Below, piece by piece: positions 26,401-37,644 of a stretch of DNA of 64,000 bases (the first letter of the stretch is position 1; each line of letters starts with the position of its first letter). Source of the stretch: Atopsyche davidsoni (Eukaryota > Arthropoda > Insecta > Trichoptera > Hydrobiosidae); assembly GCA_022113835.1 (NCBI GenBank), contig JAILWY010000011.1:1426001-1490000 (forward strand), given 5' to 3'. The notes below the pieces were generated by a model. It saw nothing but the letters and a program-made list of their open reading frames with translations. It was not told the DNA's origin and searched no databases. The position numbers were made by a program, and so were the translations under genes.

Positions 26401-29400
26401 CATACGTGGGATTTAGCTGATCGAATAGATTGCTACAGTGTACTGTTGCACGTGTGGCTACTTTTAGTGGTAAGGTATACCTGTTACGCAGCTGGGTGTG
26501 CGGGTACTCGGTAGAGTGCTTCTCGAAGAATCATACTGTATTGAGATCTAGTTTAGTGAGCGACTCTGAATAGCTAAATAATTAAAAACCCGTATTATAA
26601 TTTCATATCACGTGTTCAGAGCTCGGCTGTTTTTCGGGAATACTAATACGGTACGATGTCTTTAAATTATATTTTACTACAGTGAACGACTCTGAATAAG
26701 ATAAGCTGTCACATAAAATTATCAGCTAAATATGACAATATCATTATGATTTCTTTTATCTTTAGTATTCAGAACTTTACTATCTCACTCAGCCTTTTGC
26801 GAATATATTAAGCATACGAATGAGCATAGATGAGCCACATCTTCACGGTCCGAGAAATGTTTGATCAAGTAACGATTACACTGTAAGAGTATAACGGGCT
26901 AATTGTTCGAGTGTGTTTAATTAGTTTTCTCCAGTAATGGTGCGCCAGAAATGCCTAGACTTCATTTTAATTAATCAATTTAAAAACACAAGGAATACAA
27001 GAGAGAGTACGAAGTGGTGCCTTTGCCACGCGAGGTATTTTTCATGAAACGATTGCTACATATACCGAGAAGAAATAAAATATTATTGTTGACAACCACA
27101 GTTATGCCATCATCCTGAAAGGAATATATGTTTTAACCTCGACAGACAGGTTTAATCTGAAATACTGAAAATTTAAACAGTAAAATATGAATAGCTTGGG
27201 AGATTACGATCGTTTAAGTTTGTAAGCGCTTTCACCTCTCAAGCAATTTTTTCAAAAGACTTTCAACGGCTAAATCTGTTAGCATATACAAGCCTTTTAT
27301 CTACTTTGAAGAAACCCTTTAAAGGCCAAAGTACTCACAATCTAAAATTATCGTTATCTCTTAGCCTAGTACTCCACGTTAGTCATAAGTATATTTTAAA
27401 TTTAGTGCACAAAATTGCAATCTCAGACCGGAAATACAAAATCAAGGTTAAAATTATAATTTTTTTTAGTAATTCAGAAATTACCCAGATCATTTGAAAA
27501 AAGGAGATTTTTAAATGATAACTAAACCTTTCAATTCACCATGTATTATTACACGATCACACTCATTATACGTATATAATATATTTAATTTTATGTTTAT
27601 ATAATTTTATAACATGCAACAGAGAAAATAATTATCAAAAACGTGCACATTTAGTAAAAAGCAAAATATCAATAAAATAAACTAAAAAAACGTGCTTAGG
27701 TTAAAATATTTGCTATAAAATTAAAACCTATCGTATCTAAAAAAAAAAATACATATTTAAAAAAATGGACTAAAAATATCGACGATGGACAGAAGTGACA
27801 AACAATTCATACAATCCATAAAGCATTGTATACATTTAATATATTTTCCATTAAGTTAAGGTAAGTACAGTTTCTGTAGTCGAAATATACACTAAAATAT
27901 GTCAAACATATTAAAATTATAAAAGGAAACATTTGCAATCAAATCCACCGACAAAATCAAAAACTGACACCTATAAAAACATACCAAAAAAGAATTTAAA
28001 TTGTTGCAATTACGTCTGCAAAAGCATGACTACAAAGCTGTTATCCGGTAGGTAGAAACTTTTCGCACAAAAAGCAAAGCAACATTTTATCTTGGGTTAT
28101 TATTATACCTTAATATTTGATATGTATCGATAACAGAAAAAAATGTTTTCATAAGTCTGAAAACGAAGCATTCACGCTACAGGACAAATATTGATTTCAC
28201 GCCAGAAAGTGAGAGTTGTAATAAAGAGCTCAATTAATAAAAAATGAATTATACATGCAAATAAGCATCACTAAAGTGTAAATGTGATTCATAGAATTAA
28301 AACCTGATATCTCAAAAATAACATATTTTATACTATATAACTAAACAATTTATTGTATGAATATGAATAAGGATGATAGAAAAACTTTTTCGCATATAAA
28401 AATAAATCAAAGCAATCAATGTAAAAAAAATGTGGAAATTTATATATTACTGAAGGTTTATCGGGTATCGCAAAATAAATAATTGAATGCGCAACCCCCC
28501 GCTTTCTTAGTTTAATTTCTATTCATCGATAGATTCGGTGTAGACCTAACCCAATTGTTTTCTGTCGATAGATTCATCGTAGACCTAACCATATCTAACT
28601 TTTATTCGTCGGTAGATTTGTTGTACATATGGTCCAACAATCGGATGCAACACTTACGAAGCACGTTACCAAGAAAGGATGCAAAACTAGCAACAACAAA
28701 AAAACACCACTTTCAAAGTTTTCAAAATGGATGTCAGTTTTTGATTATGTACGCTAAAATTGTGTAACAAAAAATAGTTCGATGCTTGGACTATATATTA
28801 CACAGGATAATATTAACCTCCTTTATAGTGCACTATAATATAATACATATTACAAACGAAAAAAATAAATCAATTTTATTCCATGCACAAAAATTGTAAA
28901 TTTCGTGAGTGAACTGCGCAAAAGCATTAGGAAAAAAAAAATGTAATCAATTCATTTCCATAACTTATTAAAATTATTTATTTAAGTGCTCTGGCGCAGT
29001 ATTCTCATATTTAAAGGGTATTATACTAAAATATTTATCTTGAGAATTATTTTCTGACCACTGGCAGCCGGTAAAGCTGCCTTCAGGGCCAAGCAACAAA
29101 CGACCGGCGATAACCGGTTTTCTGTTTGCTTATTCATTATAATACCCTATAAATCTAAGGAATGAGTAAATTGCATTGTATAAGAACACTACGGTTTATG
29201 TAAATTAATTAAATATACAAAGCGGCTGTGAGGGATTGTAAAATAAATAATTGATAAATTTCGTTATGAAATAACTATTTATGCCTGTAACACAGTGATT
29301 ATTACTTAAACAATAAATATCTGATGTACGATATTTTCAAGCTAAGAAAATATAAAAATAACAATTAGAACTAACATCAAATGAAAAAATTATATTTTTT

Positions 29401-30618
29401 TAACATAAATTAAACATTGAACTGTATTTTCTACACAATATTTATTTTATTTTAAAACTAACACACATCTAGATACTGTCATATGGATGCAAGCGCTGCT
29501 CAATTTATTAATATTCGAACGATCAGACAAATCTTGCACTTGGAAATTTTAATTAAAATGCCAAGACTGAAAATAGCTTTATACCGTGCGCACTAACACT
29601 TAATCCCTTTGGCGTTTCGTTGGCGTGCGAGTAGTCTACACACGCCGTGACACAACAGACAACAAAGTGGTAACTAGCCAGCAGGTAACTGGCTTTAAGC
29701 TAAGATCTCATTTAGTTGGGATAAAATTATGAAGATAAAAAAAAAATAGATTGCCACAAAACATACTTTTATAAATAGTCCATACGACTAAAAATATTTC
29801 ATAACTGATAAACACTTCTCTGATAATTTTTATCATAAAGCTAGGCTAATAAACAGACAGTAAACACTATTCAGATATATAATTATGTATTGAATATAAT
29901 CATACAAATATGTTGATTATTTTTAACGACCTCGATGAAGAATTGATTATTTACGACGGCTTGGAATATCTAACTTAATGTTTGGAAGAGCTTTAGTAAA
30001 ATTTATTTTCACTTAGAATATTTAATGTATTCAAAATCCAATACCATACGATAATAATGTTTATATTTTTAGAATTTACATAAACTGGCACTCGTGTAAA
30101 TTTAAACCTATATTTGAATTTTTTAACAACAGTAATCTAGAATTTTAAGATATTTTTTTTAAGTCTTAAATCATATTTCAAGAATGAGAATATTTAATCA
30201 TTTATCTTTGATTATGAATAGACATTGTAATAAAAAAAAACAAATGAACCAGCATTAAGGCAGAAACTTTTGTTTTTTGAAGTTTGTCCGTTGAAGTGCA
30301 AATCTACTCTACAGAAAAATATAGCAAGAAATATTTGAGCAACACTTACATATACAACAAAATACTATATAAAAATCACAAAATTTACAACACATATTAA
30401 CTATCTCTTGTCGTAACATCATGGCATTCGTAATGTACCAGTTCCATCTTGTTCCCGGAGATCTTCTGGCCGCGCTTCCGGCACTCTGCCTTCAACTGCT
30501 CCTTGGTGAGGGAGGCCAGGTGGTCGAGCGTCAGGCCGGGGGAGCGCGGAGGTGTGTCGTGGACGGGACGCATCACAAAAGATGACCCGCCCCCTCGTCG
30601 GAAACTTCCTCCAGTCAT
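11493..30618 (-). CDS. VMP1: vacuole membrane protein 1 (VMP1/Tango5) with SAP-like N-terminus, nine exons
   Basis: Multispanning ER membrane protein of the VTT/DedA scramblase family, needed for autophagosome formation, ER contact control and secretion. CDS exons on minus are 30439-30618, 16194-16315, 15049-15201, 14235-14334, 13163-13344, 12863-12926, 12548-12693, 11982-12206 and 11493-11766. Phases close to 1446 nt, 481 residues; human VMP1 has 406. Hallmarks that match human VMP1 closely are [82 protein letters not shown] and a C-terminal hydrophobic segment ending [10 protein letters not shown]. Hydrophobic segments lie near residues 157-174, 190-222, 267-285, 326-375 and 440-462. The acidic loop of human VMP1 after ARAARLSG is shorter and different here. 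Exon 1 adds a SAP-like motif. Initiation at 16252 inside exon 2 would instead give a 400-residue form of ordinary VMP1 length. Confidence 0.93.
19822..20003 (+). repeat. dispersed repeat copy 2, LINE 3'-tail-like
   Basis: Longest of the three copies. It shares GTAAGCCCCA, the CAGGG region, GCATAGCATAACTATTGTA and the tail AAAAGAAAATAAATAAT with 3647-3797 and 60305-60411. All three copies have the same orientation. Confidence 0.65.
20652..20766. repeat. perfect inverted repeat, 52-bp arms, 11-nt loop
   Basis: Left arm 20652-20703 and right arm 20715-20766 are exact reverse complements; loop 20704-20714. The arms begin AATGATAAAAGTAACTTTG. The form is that of a snap-back element (MITE) or a very recent inverted duplication. 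It lies 124 bp left of the piggyBac-derived element, inside VMP1 intron 1. Confidence 0.9.
20890..21480. mobile_element. piggyBac-derived non-autonomous element with TTAA duplication
   Basis: TTAA at 20890-20893 and at 21477-21480 flank matching termini. The left end reads TTAACACACCAAAGGCGGG; the right end, reverse-complemented, reads TTAACACACTTTAGGCGGG. A TTAA target duplication and short inverted ends are the piggyBac signature. A 12-bp palindrome GGTACTAGTACC (20912-20923) sits near the left end. The interior holds broken transposase-like coding on the plus strand: an acidic piece ([16 protein letters not shown], near 21073) and, after a frame break, [18 protein letters not shown] sequence (near 21180), resembling the start of the DDE transposase region. 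A segment of about 62 bp is present twice (21257-21320 and 21412-21472). Internally deleted and not coding-competent. Confidence 0.72.
21257..21472. repeat. direct repeat within the piggyBac-derived element
   Basis: Copies at about 21257-21320 and 21412-21472 share TTTTACGCGAATTT, CGCACATCAGTTTAGTCAAT and a run of TTGG..ACCCGC.TAAA. The right copy is the subterminal part of the element, so the left copy is an internal duplicate of its right end. Confidence 0.75.
21540..21880. promoter_or_regulatory. GC-rich island with four CACGTG E-boxes
   Basis: A GC-rich block in AT-rich intron sequence, immediately right of the piggyBac-derived element. Perfect CACGTG hexamers occur at 21594-21599, 21620-21625, 21688-21693 and 21761-21766, four in 173 bp. 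CACGTG is the core bound by bHLH-ZIP factors (MYC/MAX, USF, MITF/TFEB type). The regulatory role is inference; the block could also be captured sequence or part of a larger mobile element. Confidence 0.35.
25140..25880. promoter_or_regulatory. GC-rich, CpG-rich island in VMP1 intron 1
   Basis: About 740 bp rich in CG dinucleotides within an AT-rich intron, with a TCACGTG site (CACGTG at 25487-25492) and several CGGCGG/GCGCG runs. A 194-codon plus-strand frame here is Arg-rich and has no domain, as expected from composition alone. A likely reading is a promoter or enhancer, possibly an alternative VMP1 promoter feeding exon 2, whose internal ATG at 16252 would give a 400-residue VMP1 without the SAP-like part. 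Inference only. Confidence 0.4.
27205..27290 (+). repeat. SINE-like dispersed repeat fragment
   Basis: GGAGATTACGATCGTTT, then TTTGTAAGCGCTTTCAC and CAAGCAATTTTTTC resemble sequence at 58985-59060 (GGAGATTACGATCATTT) and 59855-59880 (TTGTAAGCGCTTTAAGCAAT). The family is shared by at least three places in this window. Confidence 0.5.
28517..28626. repeat. tandem repeat, unit about 42 bp, 2.6 copies
   Basis: Units at 28517-28557, 28558-28599 and 28600-28626 (partial). Each contains a TCGATAGATT-like core, and the first two contain GTAGACCTAACC. Divergence is moderate. It lies inside VMP1 intron 1. Confidence 0.8.
30439..30618 (-). CDS. VMP1: VMP1 first coding exon with SAP-like motif
   Basis: Sixty codons starting at ATG 30618. 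The lead is Gly/Arg/Pro-rich ([11 protein letters not shown]...), followed by the first two thirds of a SAP motif: [17 protein letters not shown], then [11 protein letters not shown] donor GTACAT follows CTG at 30439 in phase 0. Joined to the acceptor at 16315, the reading continues [10 protein letters not shown], which is the expected second SAP helix. All downstream phases are kept. Read through without splicing, the frame stops 13 codons later and the SAP motif is left incomplete. The domain reading is from motif knowledge; the splice is inferred and spans a 14.1 kb intron. The alternative is that this exon belongs to a separate short gene. Confidence 0.75.
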
Positions 30619-33206
30619 AATGTTAACGGTGTTGCCAGGTCGACGGGTTCTTCGTGATTCGACGGTGTTGTTAGTGTGTCTTTTCGAAATCGAACATATT
30701 ATATTTTGTTAGTAAATTTAGATCAATGGTGATGCGTCGGCATATTAGAAGAAGCGTTTTGTGTTGAGTTGTGTGGATGCAAATTAGTTCCGATAGTGAG
30801 TTTTAGTCATACATTACAATTATTGATCAAGGGTATTAAAAAAAATGTTTTGCTTCCATGTATTTTATCTTTGAGATAACTTTTACCAACATTCTCTGGT
30901 TGTTATATATAAACTATAACTGTTTTTTGGGGTGGAATTATACCAAGTATAATTCCTTGCCATTTTTAATACAGTAATTATTCTCCATCTATATTAAATG
31001 TTTGTGTAGGTGTGGAAGGAATTCCGGAAGTAAAGCGTGAATAAACAAATAATAATTCAACAACCTGGAGTCTTCTGATATTGAAGAAGTTTATGAGAAA
31101 AACCCATAGAAACAGATAAGTGTAATTCATTAAATAAGATTATTCAAGTAATGAGGTTACTACAGATGGAGCAATGGCCATGGTAGATCCATAAGATCGG
31201 AAGATAAATAGTCAACAACCCTATGGTCTCCTTACAAAACCTTGCCTCTGCGGTAGACAAATGCTCTTAGTATATTTTCAATTAATACTTTTGTACATCT
31301 ATATTTTATTTATTATTTTTTATAAAAAAAATATTATAAATTAGCCAAGCAAGCACACGTTTATTGTTTTAGGTTATGATATTATATATATATATATATA
31401 TCTTAAACACATGTTTTTATGTTATGGTTTTAATACTAAATCAGTTAAGGATTTTTGTGTGAGGATAAATATGAGTATATCTGGTGAAATTTGTGTAAAG
31501 TAGAAACTGGTATATTTTAAAAATAAATTTGATAAATTTTTATAATTTTTTATAAAACAATTCTAATTACTTGATCAATAAAAATAATAGCATGAGAATG
31601 ATTGTTAAGATTGTCCCACACACATAAACAAATGCATTGGAATATCGAAGTCAAATAATGACATACGATGGCTAAATATCTGGTATGCATAACTTATTGA
31701 TTTATGATATTTGACTTGACAGTATATTCAATAGAATATTTAATTTTCATCTAGTATGACTTTCTTCGACTTTTGATATTCAAAAATGATTTATAATTAA
31801 ATTATTATAATACACAGAGTTATTATTTGAAACACACTAAATGATAAAGTTATATATAAATTTGCGAATAATATCAAATAAAATATAATATAAATTTATG
31901 ATGCAAATAATAATAACATTTAAAATCTATACTTACTTTCATAATATAATTTATAAATTGATGCAAACAAATATTTATATAAAAATATCTACCTAAAAAT
32001 AACCTCTATAATGTTTTGAGATAGAGTTGAAATTTAGCATAGAAAACCTCAAAATAATTTGACTTAATTAATACCTGTATGTATTCAGTATTTTATACAA
32101 TAAAACTAATACAACATTTACAGTTTAGTCAGATGAATTAATCTTTCATAGGTACATACAAAAAATACTATAAAACCTATTTGCTAGTCTTATTATTATA
32201 TATTATACTCTCCAGAATGCAGATTTGTTTCGTATTTTGTAAATAAACTAATGAATAACCATTGTACACGATTTGTAAAGAGTTAAATTGGGTTTCATTA
32301 TATACGAAATATCAAATTGGAATGCTCAAATTGTTATGATAAACATTCCTCGATTTAAGTGGGTAAATTAAATATTTGAAGTTCTAAAATATATCATGTA
32401 CAATTGGCAAACAGCTTGTAACGTAGAAAGCTAGGTTTTCAGCACCTTGCACATACCAAAGCTTGTGAGAGTGCAAAAACATTACAGTACCAGTCATTAC
32501 GTTCCAGTAACTATGACTATCCTAAACAAACAATTATTAAATTAAGCTGAAATATTAATTATGTAATAAGTAGTTTTCTTACTTACGTGGGCTCGAGGGA
32601 TGATTTTTCACAGTAAGCTCACTACACAAACTTATTTATGATTTACAAAATATTAACGAATAAAATCAGTAGCACAAATTTGACATATGCCTCGTTTCAA
32701 GTGCTGCCAGTTGTCGAACAGTGAAGTGGTGTGATTTTAATATTACCATGTAAAATAATTAAAATGATTAGATCTGTACTACTTCACTATGTTGTAAAGT
32801 TAAAATAAAAACGCAGTAAAATAACCAAGTACCAAATATATGTATGAAACAATCTAATGAGTAAGATGCTTCATATTTAAATATTTATTTTATTTATTTA
32901 CTCACTTAAATTACATATCACAGTACAAAAGCATACTTATAAAAATTATAATTATATTTCACTTTGTAGTACTATTAAAGCAATAGATATTTCATTGAAT
33001 ATTAATGCTTAAAAATCTTTTGTTTTAATTTTTTTTCAACAGCCATAAAATATTATTTTCATAGACAGCTTGAATAGGTTTTGGTTTGACAGCTGGCTGC
33101 ACTGACCTGGCCACAGGATTGACAAAAATGGTTCAGATCACAGGGTAGATAAACTATTTACATAAATAAATTGAATCACAAATGTAACAGTGAGTGTTTT
33201 GTTAAA
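30619..33206. other. divergent intergenic region between VMP1 and NPRL2
   Basis: The 2.6 kb between the VMP1 start (minus) and the NPRL2 start (plus). It should hold both promoters. The sequence is AT-rich with an (AT) run near 31385-31400. I cannot point to a defensible TATA box or initiator for either gene, and I see no additional gene. Confidence 0.5.
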
Positions 33207-35439
33207 ATGGAAACCAGGTTTTACGAGGGTTGTGGCAGAGAGGGGCCCATCAGGTGCATATTTCTCTGTGAATTTCATCCTGTGGCCGGACCCAAGATAA
33301 CATGCCAGGTAATAAATATTATTTTGCCGGTCGGTAAATAAACAAAATCAACAAACCCATGTAGCGTTGGATTAATATAGGAAATTTTCTAAAAGATCGA
33401 ATTCTCAAAAGTGATTGCATCATATTTAGTGTCCTATAAATAAAACTAGCTTTTTTTAATGTCTAGTAATTGGTTTCTAGAATTGGAGTGAGTCACTTTC
33501 TTTTTTACGTAAATGGTATTTTCTGTTATGATGCCAATTCTAAGATGTAATAGGTTTTTCTTAAATTTTTATTACAATCGGAATTAAAGTCTGTTTTTGT
33601 TTTCTTATGACTGATTTAATTATCTATGTTAATTTGCCTTGACACCGATTTCGATTTTCTGAGGCAATTTGCTTGGTTTCTGTACAATGATTGACAATAT
33701 TACTAAATTTATTTTGTTTTACAATTTTTACGCTCTATCAATCTTATTTCATTTTTATTACACCATTGTTATTTTTTTTCAAAGTAGGCTAAAATAATTA
33801 GTTACACAATTAAGTGCACACATTGAAAATATCGATATGTAATTAAAAATAATTTAATATTTTGCAGTTTCCAGATGAATATCTTTCCAAGGAAATATTT
33901 GATGCTGTTAATGTTTACATCATTCCAAAACCTCCTCTACAAAGATGTCTCATGACAATGTGAGTTGTGTAAAATATATTATTCTCTATAAGTAGCACAA
34001 TTGTTATATAATGAAAATACAGTTTTCTGAATAAATTGTGCAATAATATTGATGGAACATATAATTTTGTTCAGGTCTTGGAAAAGATAACTTGTCAATT
34101 TTTTTCAATAATATTTTTATTAACAGAAAAATTATATTATTGCCATTATTATTATTCTTTGCTCAATTTAATACTTCTCAAAAATTATGAAATGGGTGGA
34201 ACATTGTTTTCTTGAAAAAGTTTATTCTTAGCAAGCATCTTCAACAGCGGTTGAGCTAATATTTTTTGTTATTGATTTTCTTACTAGGATGATCTCCTAT
34301 ATTTTTAATTAAAAATCCACACGATCTCTTTTTTCACACGCTTATTTTTATATCTACAATGCAGTATACAATCCAAAATTATATATAGTTAAACTCTAAT
34401 AAATACCTTAGTTATTGCAGTATTTTCTTTTGTGACTAAACATAGTTTATGAGTACTAAATTCTTCAGAAAACACTACTATTTTTTATTAGATTGTATGG
34501 TTTTTTTATTTCTTATTTTTTTGCCCAGAAATGCTTTGGGGCACAAGATCATCGGCTACCCTGTGCGGATGGAGCACTCTCGGTACGAGCGCAACGCCTA
34601 CATGTTCAACTTGTGCTTTGTCTGCGATCCGTGGGCCCGCACCGTCCAGTACGAACCTGTCGTCAAAAAGCTGGCAGAGCACCTCGTAAGTTGATTGTCA
34701 TCTTAATCCTCAGTCCGCTGAGTAAAGACCTAAATTTTATCTCTAAAGCTGAATTGCATGAATTTATTCCGTTTTTATCTGTCACTTTTATGTTAAGCTT
34801 TAAGGTTCACGTGAAACATGAATAATCAATTATCTAGTTTGATACCATTTGTTGGTTATTTTATGTGCATCATAAACCTGACTCATATTTTTATTTTATA
34901 GTAAGTAATTTGATACTAAACTAAATTTTTTTCATTGAAACTCTCCTCATCCTCTATGTTCTATGTGCAACCAGAAATAACAGTTCTATGTGTATGTTTT
35001 CGATTCTGGAGAGTTTTGGTTGATAATACGGGTGTGAAATTTTGCAGACCACCATGGAGGAGGAAAATCGTTTCTTGTCCAACGCGGGTGCCTCCAAGCT
35101 GCCTACCCTTTTGGCGCACCTCCTGCATGATCTCAACACGCATCGCAAGGCCTCTATTGTTGGTACGTTCTCTACCATACCTGTTGCTGAACTATTGATG
35201 AGGCCAAAAATCTTCAAGTAATATATAAACCTAGATGTTTTGTTTATTTTCCTGATATCCTTTGCCTTTCCCAGAGGGTGAGACCATGATGCACCTGAAG
35301 GTGGTGGAGGTGTGGCAGGAGGCGGCCGCTGTAAAGGATCATGACGTGCCCGTGTTCCTCATGCCGCCCACTCCTGACCCGCACTGGGACCTCACCACCA
35401 CGCAGGTACCAAAAACTCACACTCATGCTACCATCTGGC

Positions 35440-35501
<62 letters not shown>

Positions 35502-37644
35502 CATTTCAAAAATACCTTTGCTAAAACTTTAAATGTTCAGTTCTTCATTTTCGGATGATGCCATAAGTATTGAAATAATATTTATTTATTCAAATGTAAA
35601 AATAAATTACGGAAACAATTACGTAGCAGTGCCTAATTTTTAAATTGGACTCTATGCTAATGTTACATTATTATTTCATTCTCTCGCTATAAAAGTACCG
35701 ATAATGGAATTTTCAAGTTAAGCATTCACTGTAATTAAATTGTACTATGACTTGTGAACATCAGTTTAGAAAGCAGCTGAGTGGGCATAAAAATATTGTT
35801 AACAATTCATAATAAAACATACAAGGCTAGAAACTTCAAAAGAATTTCTGCAAAGATTACTTTTGTGCCGTTTTCATTGTAAGTTTTTCAGGTGTTGTTA
35901 CCATTGTGCATTTTCATTCTTTCGAAGATTAGAATATAAATAAACCAGCTAAGTTATTATTTATAATACATCGCAGTGTGTGTTTGGCAATAAAAATAGT
36001 GTATTTAGGCATCAGCTAGATATTCAAGGCTTTGTTTGTTGTTGTTTAAAAACGCTGTTGAATATGCACTGTGACTTTTGAACCTCCGAGTGCAATAAAA
36101 TCAAAATTGATGCTGTCTAGTCATAATGGCAGCTCTGTAAGGTCTAAGGTTTAAGAACACCTGCTCTTGTCAACCATTTGTCCAAAGCTGACCTTCCACC
36201 ACCAAACAGGTGAGAATTCACTTGTTATGGTTTCAATCTTTTCTTTACCGTAAATTAATATTTATACTCGTATAGGCTTATTTTGTTAAAAATATGATTT
36301 TAGGACAATGATTGACTTGAATTTTTTTTACGATTTTGGTTCAAAGTAGTAATCGAGTGATAATTTCAGTTATTATTTGCAAGTGTGTAACCGATGTCGT
36401 TGGGCTAGATAAATATTTTGATAAAATTCGGCATTTAGTCTTGTTACAGTTGTAAACAGCTGCATAAGATGTTAATCTCTATTTGATAGTATTTGGATGT
36501 ATTGATGCAGAATTTATTAATATTTAAAATTGGTCTAAAATATAGATATAATTTTGAACAATGGATTGAATAGAAAATTTATATTTGTAAAATAATTAAT
36601 ACTTTTGAATTAATCATACACAGCATCATCGTGCCTCACTGCGTTGTGGCAATTCCTTATGTGATGTGATGATACGTTTGTGTTGCATAAATTACCATGA
36701 AATTGAATTTTTATTAGTTCCTTTATTTGTGCAGGTGTTGCCGTACATAGATGGCTATAACCACGTGTCCAAGATATCCGCTGAGGCTGACGTGGAGAGC
36801 ACGCTGGTGAAGGCCTGCATTCAGAACCTGGTCTACTACGGGGTCGTGAGTCAACTGATGATGATTGCCAAGATTTTGGGATATTTAAATTTTTTCCTGA
36901 TCGTTTTGGCTACAGATCTAGGTTTTTTTTTCTTAAAAATGAGCTTGCATTTATTATTGAACTTGTTGAGTATAACCGAAATATCAGAAGCGATGCAACA
37001 TCATATTATGTTGTTAATTAGCATGTGAAGATGCGTTGTTCAAAGCTCTGAAATCAGAGGTTTTATATTAATTATCTGATAAACTGTAAGCTAGAATTTC
37101 ATTATTAAAAAAAAAACATATTATTTATTTATGATTTGGTAGATAAACTGAAAAGTAAGATAAATTTAACTGTAAACAATTTCAGGTATCTCTAGTACCC
37201 ATACTAAAGTACGGCAACATGTATCGCGGAACCCCGGCACTCTCCCGCCTCTTCAAGGACAAGGCCCTTCAGAAAGAGTGCCTGACCTACGTGGCCAGCA
37301 GCCCTAATCTGCCCTGCATGCGCGACGTCTTGCAGGTGTACTGCAGCCTCTTGCAGGGCAGCACCCTCAAGTCTGTATGTCTCAGGCTATCCCCCCACAC
37401 CAAGCATATCGACGAGCGCAAACTCATCACCTTCGGCCTACTGCACCGCCTCATCCGCTGCCTCAAGAAGTATCCCATCTACATTGGAAACGGCCAGGAC
37501 GGAGATCGCCTGACGCAGGGGCTGAGGACGCTCTTTACCGGGGCGCTGTGCGTGGACCGCATTTGCTGCCTCACTAACCTCTCCCTTCTGCAAGTGGAGA
37601 TGGCCATTGATAATGACCCTGATGTTACGATCGTGTGGAGGTGA
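33207..37644 (+). CDS. NPRL2: GATOR1 subunit NPRL2, seven exons
   Basis: Nitrogen permease regulator 2-like, a subunit of the GATOR1 complex (with NPRL3 and DEPDC5/Iml1). GATOR1 is the GTPase-activating complex for Rag A/B that switches off TORC1 at the lysosome when amino acids are scarce; in the mammalian complex NPRL2 supplies the catalytic arginine finger. Exons are 33207-33308, 33868-33959, 34529-34685, 35048-35162, 35275-35405, 36735-36845 and 37186-37644, all GT/AG with matching phases: 1167 nt, 388 residues, against 380 in human. Conserved stretches include [94 protein letters not shown] and the C-terminal [10 protein letters not shown], which corresponds to NDPNIIICWK in human. The N-terminal half is the longin-like domain and the C-terminal third is the winged-helix part. 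Exon 7 is strikingly GC-rich. Confidence 0.97.
35444..35499. repeat. (TA)n microsatellite
   Basis: Nearly pure alternating AT of about 56 bases in NPRL2 intron 5, 39 bases after the exon 5 donor. Confidence 0.95.

Larger units (their letters stand above)
16316..30438 (-). other. VMP1 intron 1, 14.1 kb, repeat-rich
   Basis: AT-rich intron inferred from the exon 1/exon 2 join. It contains a dispersed repeat copy (19822-20003), a 52-bp perfect hairpin (20652-20766), a piggyBac-derived element (20890-21480), two GC-rich islands (21540-21880 and 25140-25880), a SINE-like piece (27205-27290) and a 42-bp tandem repeat (28517-28626). No other protein gene is convincing. Open frames in the GC-rich islands look like compositional artefacts. 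Confidence 0.6.
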
